The notes under the pieces: model-generated
Told to the model about the DNA's origin: nothing
Database searches by the model: none
What the model saw: only the letters and a program-made list of their open reading frames with translations
Part shown: piece by piece, positions 32,953 through 41,144 of the stretch
How positions within the stretch are numbered: position 1 is the first letter of the stretch
Layout: every line of letters starts with the position of its first letter
Source of the DNA: Streptomyces sioyaensis
Lineage (GTDB): Bacteria > Actinomycetota > Actinomycetes > Streptomycetales > Streptomycetaceae
Length of the DNA stretch: 64,000 nucleotides
Reading direction: 5' to 3'
Assembly (NCBI RefSeq): GCF_004122735.1
Contig: NZ_SDIF01000013.1
Span: forward strand, 1-64,000
Made by a program: the position numbers and the translations under genes

Positions 32953-34101
32953 TCATGTCGTACGGCCCGGCGCCGCGCCGAGCCGGGGTTCTGCCCGGAA
33001 CGCCCAGCGCATCTTCGGCTCCATGGCGAAACGGAAGACCCGCTGCACCGGCGGGGTGCACAGCAGGGTCACCACCGCGCCGGCGAGCAGGGTGACGACG
33101 ACGGCGCCCCAGGGTGTGTGGATCCAGTCGGCGTCGTACCAGTCCCACCAGCGGGAGCCCTTGGCGAGGAAGCCGTGCAGCAGATAGCCGTAGAGGGTGC
33201 CGGCGCCCAGTGCGGTGCACCACGCCCGGCGGCCCGGAACCCAGGCCAGGAAGCAGGCCGTGAGCACCAGCGAGCAGCCGAACATGGCCAGTTGCATCAG
33301 GACGCCGCACCACCACGGCACGCCCAGCTTCTGTGCGCTGTCGGTGTGGTAGAACCACGCGTCGTTCATCCGCGGCACGGCCCAGTACGCGAAGGTCAGC
33401 GCCCCCGCGAAGACGGGCACCGCCGCGAGCCGCACCGGCCAGCAGCGCAGGCGGTTGAAGTGCTCCGCCTTCAGGCGCATGCCGAGGACGAAGAACGGCA
33501 GGAACTGCAGCACCCGCTGCAGATCCAGATCGCTGCCCAGATCCGACACGGAGGCCGCCGCGGCGATCGCGAGGGCCAGCGGCACCGGCCACCGCACGAT
33601 CCGCCACAGCGGCGCGGTGAGCCGCCAGATGAACAGGGCGACCAGGAACCAGGTGAGGAACCAGGGGTCGGCCAGGCTGACCGAGAAGCTGGGGATGTCG
33701 CCGGCCGCGTAACGGAACAGCGCATAGGCCGTCTGGAAAAGGAGATAGGGGACGGCGACGCCGGTGATCAGCCGTTGCAGCCGGTCGCGGCGCATATCGA
33801 AACTGCGCGAGAAATAACCGGAGATGACGGTGAAAGCGGGCATGTGGAAGGCGAACACGAAGATGTACAGCGCGGCCGCACTCCGACTGGTGGCATAGAG
33901 CGGCTCCCAGGCATGGCCGATTGCCACCAGCACGATGGCCAGATATTTCGCGTTGTCGAAGAATGCGTCCCGCGGCTTTTCCGGGGCGGGCGGCGTCTTG
34001 TCGCCCGGGGTGTCGGCGGACGCGGGCGCGGGGGCGGCGGGCCGTGCGGGCGCCGGGCGGCCGGTGGCCGGGGGGTGAACGGAGCGGGAAGCGAGGCTCA
34101 C
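32953..34101 (-). CDS. Acyltransferase-3 family membrane protein (fucose O-acetylase-like)
   Basis: A 382-residue integral membrane protein with about ten helices. GTG 34101 is taken as the start because GGGAGG lies seven bases upstream; the longer TTG-started reading is unlikely. After a Pro/Ala-rich cytoplasmic N-terminus comes RDAFFDNAKYLAIVLVAIGHAWEPL, with the family's conserved His, then FHMPAFTVISGYFSRSFD. This is the COG3594/acyltransferase_3 pattern used for O-acetylation of surface polymers, lipids or antibiotics; substrate unknown. It lies 23 bp upstream of the response regulator gene in the same direction, so it may be co-transcribed with that system. Confidence 0.85.
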   Translation of the reverse strand: MSLASRSVHPPATGRPAPARPAAPAPASADTPGDKTPPAPEKPRDAFFDNAKYLAIVLVAIGHAWEPLYATSRSAAALYIFVFAFHMPAFTVISGYFSRSFDMRRDRLQRLITGVAVPYLLFQTAYALFRYAAGDIPSFSVSLADPWFLTWFLVALFIWRLTAPLWRIVRWPVPLALAIAAAASVSDLGSDLDLQRVLQFLPFFVLGMRLKAEHFNRLRCWPVRLAAVPVFAGALTFAYWAVPRMNDAWFYHTDSAQKLGVPWWCGVLMQLAMFGCSLVLTACFLAWVPGRRAWCTALGAGTLYGYLLHGFLAKGSRWWDWYDADWIHTPWGAVVVTLLAGAVVTLLCTPPVQRVFRFAMEPKMRWAFRAEPRLGAAPGRTT

Positions 34102-34911
34102 GACACGGCCTCCCAGCAATCAGTGGGCCGTCGCGGCCTTCTCGCCATGGTGGTGGGGGCGATGGCCGTACTGATCATGGTGAGCGGCATCCTGGCTCCT
34201 CTTGTGGGCTGATCTTGTGGGCTGAGGGGAATGGTGCGGCACCCTACGAGGAGTTGCTGTGAAGTGCTCCGGATGTGAGCGTGCGGGGGCCGGTGGCCCA
34301 CAATGCTGGGTGGCTCCTCGCCTCCGGCGGGCCCGCGGGGTCTCAGGAGCCCGTGCCCGGCCAGGGCGGGGTGCGCGCCGCTGGTCGTCTACAGTGTTGT
34401 AGACCATTGGGTGGCACTGTAGACGCCCGGGGGCGCGGGACGCACCCCGGCTCCCTACGGGAGGGACTGACCGCATGGCTGTGTGCCTCGCCGCGCGCGC
34501 CCGGCTCGCCGCCGGTCAGGGGCACCGTGCGGCCGCACCGGGCCCCGGCGGCCGGCCGGCGCCCCGGCCCGCCGTGGTGACCCTTCTCTCCCCGGTGCCG
34601 CCGCCGCTCACCGCCGTGCGCCGCTCCTCCCGCCCCGCCGGGCCGGCTCCGCGGCGGACCGTGGAGTCAGTTTTTTCGGCCGGACGGCGCAACCCCCAGT
34701 ACAGTCACCTCACCGATCTGTGTGCCGGGACATACCTGTGTGCAGGCGACGCCGGAGTCACCCCTGGGACCCGCCCCGGCCGAGCCGGGAACGTCGCCGA
34801 CGACGCCGATGCCACCGGGTCCCCGGCGCACACCCGGCCGCACCGCCCCACGCCCAGCCCACCGCGGCGCACCCGCGCCCGCCGTCCGCACCGTTCCCAG
34901 AAATGGATCCC
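34102..34911. other. Long divergent leader region between acyltransferase and uppP genes
   Basis: 810 bp without a convincing gene. It contains the GTCTACA-N4-TGTAGAC operator with an extra half-site (34387-34424), a T6 run at 34671-34676, and an 8-bp direct repeat CTGTGTGC at 34718 and 34736. An ORF at 34475-34915 has ribosome-binding-site-like GGGAGGGA but no protein-like sequence. The uppP transcript may have a leader of several hundred bases. Confidence 0.45.
34387..34424. promoter_or_regulatory. BlaI/MecI/CopY-like operator (GTCTACA-N4-TGTAGAC plus half-site)
   Basis: A perfect inverted repeat GTCTACA (34387-34393), spacer GTGT, TGTAGAC (34398-34404), with a second TGTAGAC at 34418-34424, 20 bp from the first. 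The TACA/TGTA core resembles operators of BlaI/MecI/CopY winged-helix repressors. It is the only such element I noticed and lies about 490 bp upstream of uppP, 286 bp from the acyltransferase start. Confidence 0.55.
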
Positions 34912-35745
34912 ATGAGCGCCATCAGCATCGGCCAGGCCGTCGTCCTCGGAGCCGTCGAGGGGGTGACGGAATTCCTCCCGGTCTCCTCCACCGGTCACCT
35001 CAAGATCGCCGAGGGTCTGATGGGAATCCCCGTCGACGACACGGCCGTCGTCGGCTTCTCCGCGGTCATCCAGGTCGGCGCGATCGCCGCGGCACTCGTC
35101 TACTTCTTCAAGGACATCGTGCGCATCGTGGGCGCGTGGTTCCGGGGCCTGCGCAACCGCGAGGAGCGCTACCACCACGACTACAAGTTCGCCTGGTGGG
35201 TGATCTACGCCACCATCCCGATCGTCGTCGTCGGCCTGGCCGCCAAGCCCCTGATCGAGGGCCCGCTCGCCTCCCTCTGGGTGGTGGCCGGCTCACTGAT
35301 CATCGGCAGCGGGGTGATGTGGGCGGCGGACCAGATGGGCCGGCACAAGCGCGGTGAGGACGACACCTCGCTCAAGGACGCCATGTGGGTCGGCTGCTCG
35401 CAGATCCTCGCCCTCCTCTTCCCCGGCTTCTCCCGCTCCGGCGCGACCATGTCCACCGCCCTCATCCTCGACCTCGAACGTGTCGCGGCCACCCGGCTGT
35501 CGTTCTTCCTCGGCATCCCGGCCCTGACCGGTGCCGGCATCTACGAGCTCAAGGACGCCATCGGCAGCGGCGCCGCCGTCGCACCGCTGGCCATCGGCAC
35601 CGTCGTCTCCTTCGCCGTCGCCTACGCCTCGATCTCCTGGCTGCTGAAGTTCGTGGCCAAGCACTCCTTCAACTCCTTCGTCATCTACCGGATCCTGGTC
35701 GGCGCCCTGCTCTTCGGCCTGCTGGGCATGGGCATCCTCAGCTGA
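34912..35745 (+). CDS. uppP: Undecaprenyl-diphosphatase (bacitracin resistance protein)
   Basis: A 277-residue membrane enzyme that dephosphorylates undecaprenyl diphosphate, recycling the carrier for peptidoglycan synthesis and giving bacitracin tolerance. Diagnostic motifs: GAVEGVTEFLPVSSTGHL (residues 13-30) and FPGFSRSGATM near 170, the two conserved catalytic segments; eight membrane helices are expected. ATG 34912 gives MSAISIGQ; an in-frame ATG three codons earlier is possible, and neither has a clear ribosome-binding site. The leader carries a palindrome resembling repressor sites of cell-wall stress genes, which fits this role but is unproven. Confidence 0.95.
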   Translation: MSAISIGQAVVLGAVEGVTEFLPVSSTGHLKIAEGLMGIPVDDTAVVGFSAVIQVGAIAAALVYFFKDIVRIVGAWFRGLRNREERYHHDYKFAWWVIYATIPIVVVGLAAKPLIEGPLASLWVVAGSLIIGSGVMWAADQMGRHKRGEDDTSLKDAMWVGCSQILALLFPGFSRSGATMSTALILDLERVAATRLSFFLGIPALTGAGIYELKDAIGSGAAVAPLAIGTVVSFAVAYASISWLLKFVAKHSFNSFVIYRILVGALLFGLLGMGILS

Positions 35746-36145
35746 CGACCGCCCGGCTGCCCGCCGGGGCGGGGGCCCGGCTTCGACGGATCGCGAATCC
35801 GGTTGAACACTCCCGCGGCACGCTCCGTACTCAAGGGTGCGCCGAGGGATTTTCCCCGATTCCCGGCCCGGCCCGGCCTGCCTGTGGACCAGGGCCCCGC
35901 GGTTGCTCCGCCTCGCCCTCCCCTGGCGGGGCGGAGCGGCCGCGGCACTTCCGGGCCGAGCCCGGCCCCCCCGTTCGCGCGGCCCGTCCGTCCGCGGTGT
36001 CTTGACGTCCCGTCAGTTCCGTCCGCACCCGCACCGGGGGCGTGTGTCCAGGTCAACGGCACACTCGCTACGCTTTTGCATGGTCGGCCAGGCCTGCCGC
36101 ACCGGCTCAGGCCGTGCCCTGCCGACGTCTTACGGGGGTTTCCAC
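35746..36145. other. Intergenic region upstream of the DUF5685-like gene
   Basis: 400 bp with no gene that I can support. It includes a TGACG-TCC-CGTCA inverted repeat at 36003-36015 and an AT-richer patch (CGCTACGCTTTTGCATGG, near 36066-36083) that may hold the promoter of the next gene. Confidence 0.35.
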
Positions 36146-37447
36146 ATGTTCGGAATCGTCAGGCCCTGCACCCATCGGCTGTCCCAAGGGCTCAAGGCCG
36201 AGTGGATGGCCCACCTGTGCGGGCTCTGTCTCGCCCTGCGCGGCGACCACGGGCAGTTCGCCCGGGTCGTCACGAACTATGACGGGCTGATCGTCTCCGT
36301 GCTGACGGACGCCCAGTCCGGCCCCGCTCAGGCACCGCGCCGTACCGCCGGGCCCTGCCCGCTGCGCGGGATGCGGACCGCCTCGGTGGCGAAGGGGGAG
36401 GGCGCACGACTGGCGGCGTCGGTGTCCCTGGTGCTCGCCTCGGCGAAGATACGCGACCATGTCGCCGACCGGAACGGACTGCTGCGCCGCCGGCCGGTGG
36501 CCGCCGCCGCCCGCAAGGTCGCCGCGGGCTGGGACCGGGCCGGGGCGCGCACCGGCGCCGCCCTCGGCTTCGACACCGCGCTGCTCGTCGACGCGGTCGA
36601 CCGGCAGCTGGGCATCGAGGAACTGGCCGGCCCCGGCACCCCGTTGACGGTCATCACCGAACCCACCGAAACGGCGACGGCCGCCGCCTTCGCCCACACC
36701 GCGGTGCTGGCGGGCCGGCCGGGCAACGCCGCGCCACTGGCCGAGGCGGGCCGGCTCTTCGGACGGCTGGCCCACCTCCTCGACGCCGTGGAGGACCGCG
36801 CGGCGGACGCCGCCGAGGGGGCCTGGAACCCGCTCACCGCCACCGGCGCCACCCCTGCCCAGGCCCGCCGGCTGTGCGAGGACGCCCTGCACGGCATCCG
36901 ACTCGCGCTGCGCGAGGTGGAGTTCAGCGACTCCAAGCTGGTGCATGTGCTGCTGGTCCATGAGCTGCGCCGGTCGGTGGACCGCGCCTTCGGGACGGCC
37001 GCCTGCTCCCACCAGGGGCACCAAGCGCCGGGGCCGTACGACGGTCAGGGCCCGGGCCCGTACGGGAACGGATACGGCGGGCCGCCCCCGTACGGCCAGG
37101 CACCGGCCGCCGGTGGCCCCTACGTCCACGGTCAGCAGCTGAACGGCCCGCAGCACGCGCACGGCGGCGGTCCGGTGCCGCCCGGGGGTCCGGGCGGCGG
37201 TTACGGGGGAGGCCCGGGCGGCGGGGGTGGCGGGATGCCGCACTTCCCGCATCAGCCGAAGAAGCCCCGGGGCTTCTTCGCCGGCTGCGCGGTCGCCATC
37301 GGACTGTGCTGCACCTGCAAGCTCTGCTGTGCGGAGGAGTACGAGGGCCCGTGGTCGCGGAAGAAGCGCGAGGGGTGCTGCCAGGACTGCGACTGCTGCG
37401 ACTGCAACTGCGACTGCTGTGACTGCTGCAGCTGCTGCGACTGCTGA
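36146..37447 (+). CDS. DUF5685-like protein with Cys/Asp-rich C-terminal tail
   Basis: A 433-residue protein. ATG 36146 follows ACGGGGG. The N-terminal domain (1-280) starts MFGIVRPCTHRLSQGLKAEW and has Cys pairs at HLCGLCLAL and a GPCPLRG segment; it is helical and Ala-rich after that. A Gly/Pro/Tyr/His low-complexity linker (about 290-370, GQGPGPYGNGYGGPPPYG) leads to FFAGCAVAIGLCCTCKLCC and a final stretch, residues 411-433, in which 14 of 23 residues are Cys, alternating with Asp. I believe the N-terminal part is DUF5685 (annotated as regulator in some streptomycetes), but the tail is unusual. The N-terminal Cys may bind a metal or cluster; the role is unknown. Confidence 0.7.
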   Translation: MFGIVRPCTHRLSQGLKAEWMAHLCGLCLALRGDHGQFARVVTNYDGLIVSVLTDAQSGPAQAPRRTAGPCPLRGMRTASVAKGEGARLAASVSLVLASAKIRDHVADRNGLLRRRPVAAAARKVAAGWDRAGARTGAALGFDTALLVDAVDRQLGIEELAGPGTPLTVITEPTETATAAAFAHTAVLAGRPGNAAPLAEAGRLFGRLAHLLDAVEDRAADAAEGAWNPLTATGATPAQARRLCEDALHGIRLALREVEFSDSKLVHVLLVHELRRSVDRAFGTAACSHQGHQAPGPYDGQGPGPYGNGYGGPPPYGQAPAAGGPYVHGQQLNGPQHAHGGGPVPPGGPGGGYGGGPGGGGGGMPHFPHQPKKPRGFFAGCAVAIGLCCTCKLCCAEEYEGPWSRKKREGCCQDCDCCDCNCDCCDCCSCCDC

Positions 37448-37677
37448 CGCCTGGCCTCTGGCTCCTGGCCCCTGGTCGTTGGCCGCTGGCCCTGACGGGG
37501 CGCTGCCGCCCGGTTGACCCCGTGGAAACGCGGCCGGGACCTGGCCTGGGCGCGGCCGGGGATCCTGGCCTGGGCGCAGCCGTCACACCGGCCCAAGTGT
37601 GGACATGGCCCCGGCCGTTGGGGGCCATGCCGCCAGCCGTCGGGCGGCCATGACCGTGCCATGGCCGCCCCGTTCGG
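37448..37677. repeat. Short repetitive intergenic region, CCTGGCCTGGGCGC repeats
   Basis: 230 bp between convergent genes. A 19-bp direct repeat (37540-37558 and 37564?-37582) begins CCTGGCCTGGGCGC in both copies with one mismatch, 24 bp apart, and is preceded by several CTGGC/CTGGCC words. A hairpin around GGCCATGCC is also visible. Probably terminator-like or non-functional. Confidence 0.4.
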
Positions 37678-38502
37678 TCAGGCGCCCGGTGGGATCCGTG
37701 ACGGGCGGCCCGAGCCCCGGGTCAGCCGGTACCCGTAGATCCCGGCGAGGGCCGCGAGCAGTCCGCCCGCCGCCGTCCAGATCCAGCGGTCGGACCACCA
37801 GCCGGAGGACCAGCCGCCGTCCGGCTCGCTCATGGCCGCGGGCCGTGCGGCCGGGCTCTCCTTGTCCTGCGGTGTGGCGGTGGAGGCGCCGGGCACCAGG
37901 GGCGCGGCGAGCGTGCCGTCCACCGCCCGGGCGCCGCCGGTGTCGGCCGTGGTGGCGTCGACCTCGGCGTGTAGCGGCAGACCGAGGTCGTCCTTCGACA
38001 GATCGACCACCGTCAGCCGTATGTAATAGCTGCCCGGCAGCGGGTCGTTGGCCCAGGGTTCCGCCCAGGCACGGACCGTGCGCAGCGTGCAGGACAGCTC
38101 GACCGAGCCGGTGTCCTTCGCGGCCGCCCTGGTCTGGGCGCCGTAGGTGCAGGCCTGGCGTCGGCGCAGCCCGTCGTAGACATCGAGCTGCCAGGTGGCC
38201 GCGCCGTGCCGGGCGGCCTGCGGCAGGGTCACCTTGGCCTTGACGGTGGCGCGCTGTCCGGCGTCCACGGGCAGCACCCAGTAGAGGTAGTCACCGGTGG
38301 AGGCGCTGGCGGTGGCCGGCTGGTCCGGCCTGATGGCGGTCGCCGTACGGAAGGAGGTGCCGGCCTCGGTCGGCGCGGCCGCCTCCGCCCCGGCACTGCC
38401 GCTCGGCGAGGGGGACGGGCTGTCGGCGAGGGCGGTGCCCGCCATGCCGAAGAGGCCGGCGCTCGCCAGTACGGCGGTCATCAGCGTGCGTACGGTACGC
38501 AT
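37678..38502 (-). CDS. Secreted, membrane-anchored partner of the VWA protein
   Basis: A 274-residue exported protein. ATG 38502 has GGAGG at a good distance and overlaps the VWA stop by one base (TGATG), so the pair is translationally coupled. A signal peptide (MRTVRTLMTAVLASAGLFGMAGTALA) is followed by a Ser/Pro-rich linker, a beta-rich domain (about 55-200: GDYLYWVLPVDAGQRATVKAKV, LPGSYYIRLTVVDLSKDDLG), a linker, then a C-terminal membrane helix (WIWTAAGGLLAALAGIYGY) and basic tail. The domain resembles pre-peptidase C-terminal-like folds. Unknown function. Confidence 0.75.
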   Translation of the reverse strand: MRTVRTLMTAVLASAGLFGMAGTALADSPSPSPSGSAGAEAAAPTEAGTSFRTATAIRPDQPATASASTGDYLYWVLPVDAGQRATVKAKVTLPQAARHGAATWQLDVYDGLRRRQACTYGAQTRAAAKDTGSVELSCTLRTVRAWAEPWANDPLPGSYYIRLTVVDLSKDDLGLPLHAEVDATTADTGGARAVDGTLAAPLVPGASTATPQDKESPAARPAAMSEPDGGWSSGWWSDRWIWTAAGGLLAALAGIYGYRLTRGSGRPSRIPPGA

Positions 38503-39776
38503 CAGTTGGTCCTCCAGACGGTGACGCGCCAACGGGAGATCCAGCCCCACAGCAGACCGGCCACCAGCCCGGACAGGGCCAGGGTGATCAGCAGCCACCA
38601 GCCGTGGCCGAGCCCGAAGAAGGCGGCGTCGGAGGCGTCGGAGGGGCCGTCCACCAGGTCGACGGTCAGCTCGACCGGCAGGCCGGGGTCGGTCTTGACC
38701 GAGGCGCGTGCCGAGAAGGAGTTGCTGACCTGGAGACAGACGGTCTCCGCCGCGGGCGCGTCCTCGTCCGCGCCCTCGCTGGGCGCCTTCGGATAGCGCA
38801 GCCCGGAGGAGATCACATCCGTACGGCCGTTGCCCGCCTCCGAGCCGCGGACGATCTCCCGGCCGTGTACGGTCGAGGCCCGCAGCAGGACCCCGTAGTC
38901 GTTGTTGACCGCCCGGTCGGCGGCGACGCTGACCGACGCACGCAGCTCCTGGCCGGGCCGGACGTCGACCCGGTACCAGCGGTGCTCGGCGAACTTCTCG
39001 CGGTCGCTGTAGAGACCGGGCTTGAGCTTGGGGGCGCCGGTGCAGTCCGCCGCCCCCTCGGTCGCCTCGGGAGTGACCACCGGATGGGCCGCCCGGTCCA
39101 CCAACTGGTGTACGCGGTCCCGGAGTTGCTTGGTGTGCTCCACCGAGGTGTAGGTACCGCCGGTCGCCTCGGCGATACAGCTCAGCTGGTTGCGGGTCTT
39201 GGCGTCCGGCAGCAGCCCGAGGGTGTCGACGGTGAGATGGATGCCCTTGGCGGCGATGTCCCGCGCCACCTGGCAGGGGTCGAGCGGGGCACAGGTGTCC
39301 TCGCCGTCCGTGATGAGGACGATCCGGCGGCTCGCGTCGCCGCCCTTGAGGTCGTCGGCCGCGCCCAGCAGGGCGGGCCCGATGGGCGTCCAGCCGGTGG
39401 GGGTGAGCGTCGCCACCGCGGTCTTCGCCTCGGTCCGGTCGAGCGGCCCCACCGGGTAGAGCTGCCGGGTGTCCTTGCAGCCGACCTTCCGGTCCTCGCC
39501 GCGGTAGTTGGCGCCGAGGGTACGGATGCCCAGCCGGACGTCGTCCGGCACCGCGTCCAGCACCTCGTTGAAGGCCTGCTTGGCCGCGGCCATCCGGCTC
39601 TGCCCGTCGATGTCGCGGGCCCGCATCGAGCCGCTGACGTCGAGGGTCAACTCGACCTTGGGAGAAGAGTCCGCATCCGGTTCACCGGCGGCGAGGGCGG
39701 GTGTGGGGAGAAGCGCGACGGTCATCGCGGCGAGCAGGCCGCACACCCCGGCCGCCAGCCGTTTTCTTGTGATCAT
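38502..39776 (-). CDS. Secreted von Willebrand factor A domain protein
   Basis: A 424-residue exported protein. ATG 39776 gives a typical signal peptide (MITRKRLAAGVCGLLAAM...PALAA). VWA domain about 38-230 with a complete MIDAS: DVSGS (Asp46, Ser48, Ser50), Thr in GWTPIGPALLGA, and Asp in VLITDGEDTC. It continues with a beta domain (about 250-380: HRWYRVDVRPGQELRASVSVA) and ends with a membrane helix (WWLLITLALSGLVAGLLWGW) and basic tail. Divalent metal binding is expected. Upstream partner of the gene at 37678 and coupled to it; both have C-terminal anchors, so they may form a cell-surface complex. Confidence 0.85.
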   Translation of the reverse strand: MITRKRLAAGVCGLLAAMTVALLPTPALAAGEPDADSSPKVELTLDVSGSMRARDIDGQSRMAAAKQAFNEVLDAVPDDVRLGIRTLGANYRGEDRKVGCKDTRQLYPVGPLDRTEAKTAVATLTPTGWTPIGPALLGAADDLKGGDASRRIVLITDGEDTCAPLDPCQVARDIAAKGIHLTVDTLGLLPDAKTRNQLSCIAEATGGTYTSVEHTKQLRDRVHQLVDRAAHPVVTPEATEGAADCTGAPKLKPGLYSDREKFAEHRWYRVDVRPGQELRASVSVAADRAVNNDYGVLLRASTVHGREIVRGSEAGNGRTDVISSGLRYPKAPSEGADEDAPAAETVCLQVSNSFSARASVKTDPGLPVELTVDLVDGPSDASDAAFFGLGHGWWLLITLALSGLVAGLLWGWISRWRVTVWRTN

Positions 39777-40049
39777 CGACGGATCGTATGGAGAAACGTC
39801 GCGCAGTCCAAAACGGTTGTCGGGGCGGGGGCGGCAACAAGCCGGTGGGCGGTAACGACCCGGCGGGCACGGGGCGGTGGCCGATCCGGCGCGCCCGCGG
39901 GCCGGGAGCGCGCCCCCGGCCGGCCCCCTCCCGGGCGGCGCGCCCGCTCGTCCCATACGACCTGCTGCCGACGAAAGCGCATCGGCCATTGCGGTCGGCG
40001 CACGGTCTCGCTTACCGTCGGCACACCGCCTCCCACCGATTGCCCACAT

Positions 40050-40066
40050 GTCCCAACCAGTGGGAC
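40050..40066. promoter_or_regulatory. Operator GTCCCA-N5-TGGGAC upstream of the FAH gene
   Basis: Arms 40050-40055 and 40061-40066 with a 5-bp spacer (ACCAG). The same arms and spacer length occur at 42083-42099 in the iclR promoter, so this is very probably the binding site of the IclR regulator at 41123-41941. Confidence 0.75.
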
Positions 40067-40092
40067 CCGATGCGGTGTTGAAGGAGGAGAAC

Positions 40093-40128
40093 ATGGCAAG
40101 GAAGGTCACACGGCAGGGGCCGGCATGA
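40093..40128 (+). CDS. Possible 11-residue leader peptide
   Basis: ATG 40093, preceded by AAGGAGGAGAAC, encodes MARKVTRQGPA then TGA (40126-40128). The ribosome-binding site is the best in the region and the ORF lies between the operator and the FAH gene. An ATG at 40125 overlaps its stop, in frame with FAH, but would add 46 residues with no family resemblance. It could be a leader peptide or simply a short ORF; its function is unproven. Confidence 0.4.
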   Translation: MARKVTRQGPA

Positions 40129-40262
40129 CGGACCGGGCGGCGCCCGCCCCCGATGACGGAAGACCCTTGATCCGGGGCGTCGTTTGTCCGGTACTCCATC
40201 CCCTTGAGCAGACCGCCCTGCCGTGCCCGCGGCGGGGCGCCGCATCGCCCTGGAGCTCACCC

Positions 40263-41144
40263 ATGCATCTGGCCACCCTCACCCATCAGGGGCGCCGCAG
40301 GCTCGTCGGCCGGCTCGCGCCGCAGCACCCCTGGCGGCTGGCGCCGCCCTCCGTCACCCTGGCGGAGGTCATCGCCGGCGGCGCCCTGCCCTGGTCCTGG
40401 AGCGAACTGCCGATCGGCACCGACCCGGTGCCGGCCCTGCCCTACCGGCCGGGCGCGCTGTACGGCGTCGGCCCGAACTACCCGGAACGCCTCACGGAAA
40501 TGGGCTGGGAACGGCCCACCGAGCCCGTCCTCTTCCCCAAGCTCTCCTCCAGTGTCATCGGCAGCGGCGAGGCGATCGTCTTCGACCCGGACCTGACCCA
40601 ACGCGTCGACTGGGAAACCGAGTTGGCCGTCGTCATCGGCAGTGAGGCCCGCCGGGTGCCCGAGGCGGACGCGCTGCGGTACGTCTTCGGCTACACCGTC
40701 GCCAACGACATCTCCGCCCGTGACCTGCAGGAGCGCGACGGGCAGTGGATGCGAGGCAAGGGCCTGGACACCTTCTGCCCCTTGGGGCCCGTGGTCGTCA
40801 CCGCCGACGAGATCCCCGACCCGCACCGGCTGCGGATCCGTACCCGGGTCAACGGCGAGACGGTGCAGGACGGTACGACGGCCGACATGGTCTTCCGCAT
40901 CCCCGCGCTGATCGCCTACCTCAGCCGGTTCTTCACCCTGCGGGCGGGCGACGTGGTGCTGACCGGAACCCCGGCCGGCTGCGGCGACTTCATGCGGCCG
41001 CCGCGCGCCCTGCGGCCGGGTGATGTGCTGGAGTCGGAAGTGGAGGGGATCGGGTGCCTGGTCAACCCGGTGCGGGGCGGTGCGCGCGACGGCACCGGGG
41101 CCGGGGCCGACAGCCCGGGATATCAGGAAGCGGCCGGCAGATAG
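40263..41144 (+). CDS. Fumarylacetoacetate hydrolase family protein
   Basis: A 293-residue FAH-fold enzyme (hydrolase, isomerase or decarboxylase of 2-oxo/keto-enol acids from aromatic breakdown). Start 40263 has GGAG seven bases upstream. Seen: GVGPNYPERLTEMG, FPKLSSSVIGSGEAI, the metal-binding Glu pair in VDWETELAVVIG, FGYTVANDISARDLQ, KGLDTFCPLGP and LTGTPAGCG. These are the standard FAH motifs. Specificity is undetermined. The convergent IclR gene overlaps its 3' end by 22 bp and shares its operator, so the pair is a regulatory unit; aromatic catabolism is likely but inferred. Confidence 0.9.
   Translation: MHLATLTHQGRRRLVGRLAPQHPWRLAPPSVTLAEVIAGGALPWSWSELPIGTDPVPALPYRPGALYGVGPNYPERLTEMGWERPTEPVLFPKLSSSVIGSGEAIVFDPDLTQRVDWETELAVVIGSEARRVPEADALRYVFGYTVANDISARDLQERDGQWMRGKGLDTFCPLGPVVVTADEIPDPHRLRIRTRVNGETVQDGTTADMVFRIPALIAYLSRFFTLRAGDVVLTGTPAGCGDFMRPPRALRPGDVLESEVEGIGCLVNPVRGGARDGTGAGADSPGYQEAAGR

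Larger units (their letters stand above)
39777..40262. promoter_or_regulatory. Regulatory region of the FAH-family gene
   Basis: 486 bp between the divergent VWA and FAH genes. The left part is simple GC-rich sequence with no gene. The right part holds the operator GTCCCA-ACCAG-TGGGAC (40050-40066) and a short leader ORF at 40093-40128. A Shine-Dalgarno (GGAG, seven bases before 40263) supports the FAH start. Confidence 0.55.

Noticed and set aside
34475..34915. 146-residue plus-strand ORF ahead of uppP
   Set aside because: It has GGGAGGGA upstream but Pro/Arg-rich low-complexity sequence and overlaps the uppP start in another frame.
40125..40262. N-terminal extension of the FAH protein from ATG 40125
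   Set aside because: The added 46 residues do not resemble the FAH family and the start at 40263 has its own GGAG; ATG 40125 has only the leader ORF stop overlapping it.
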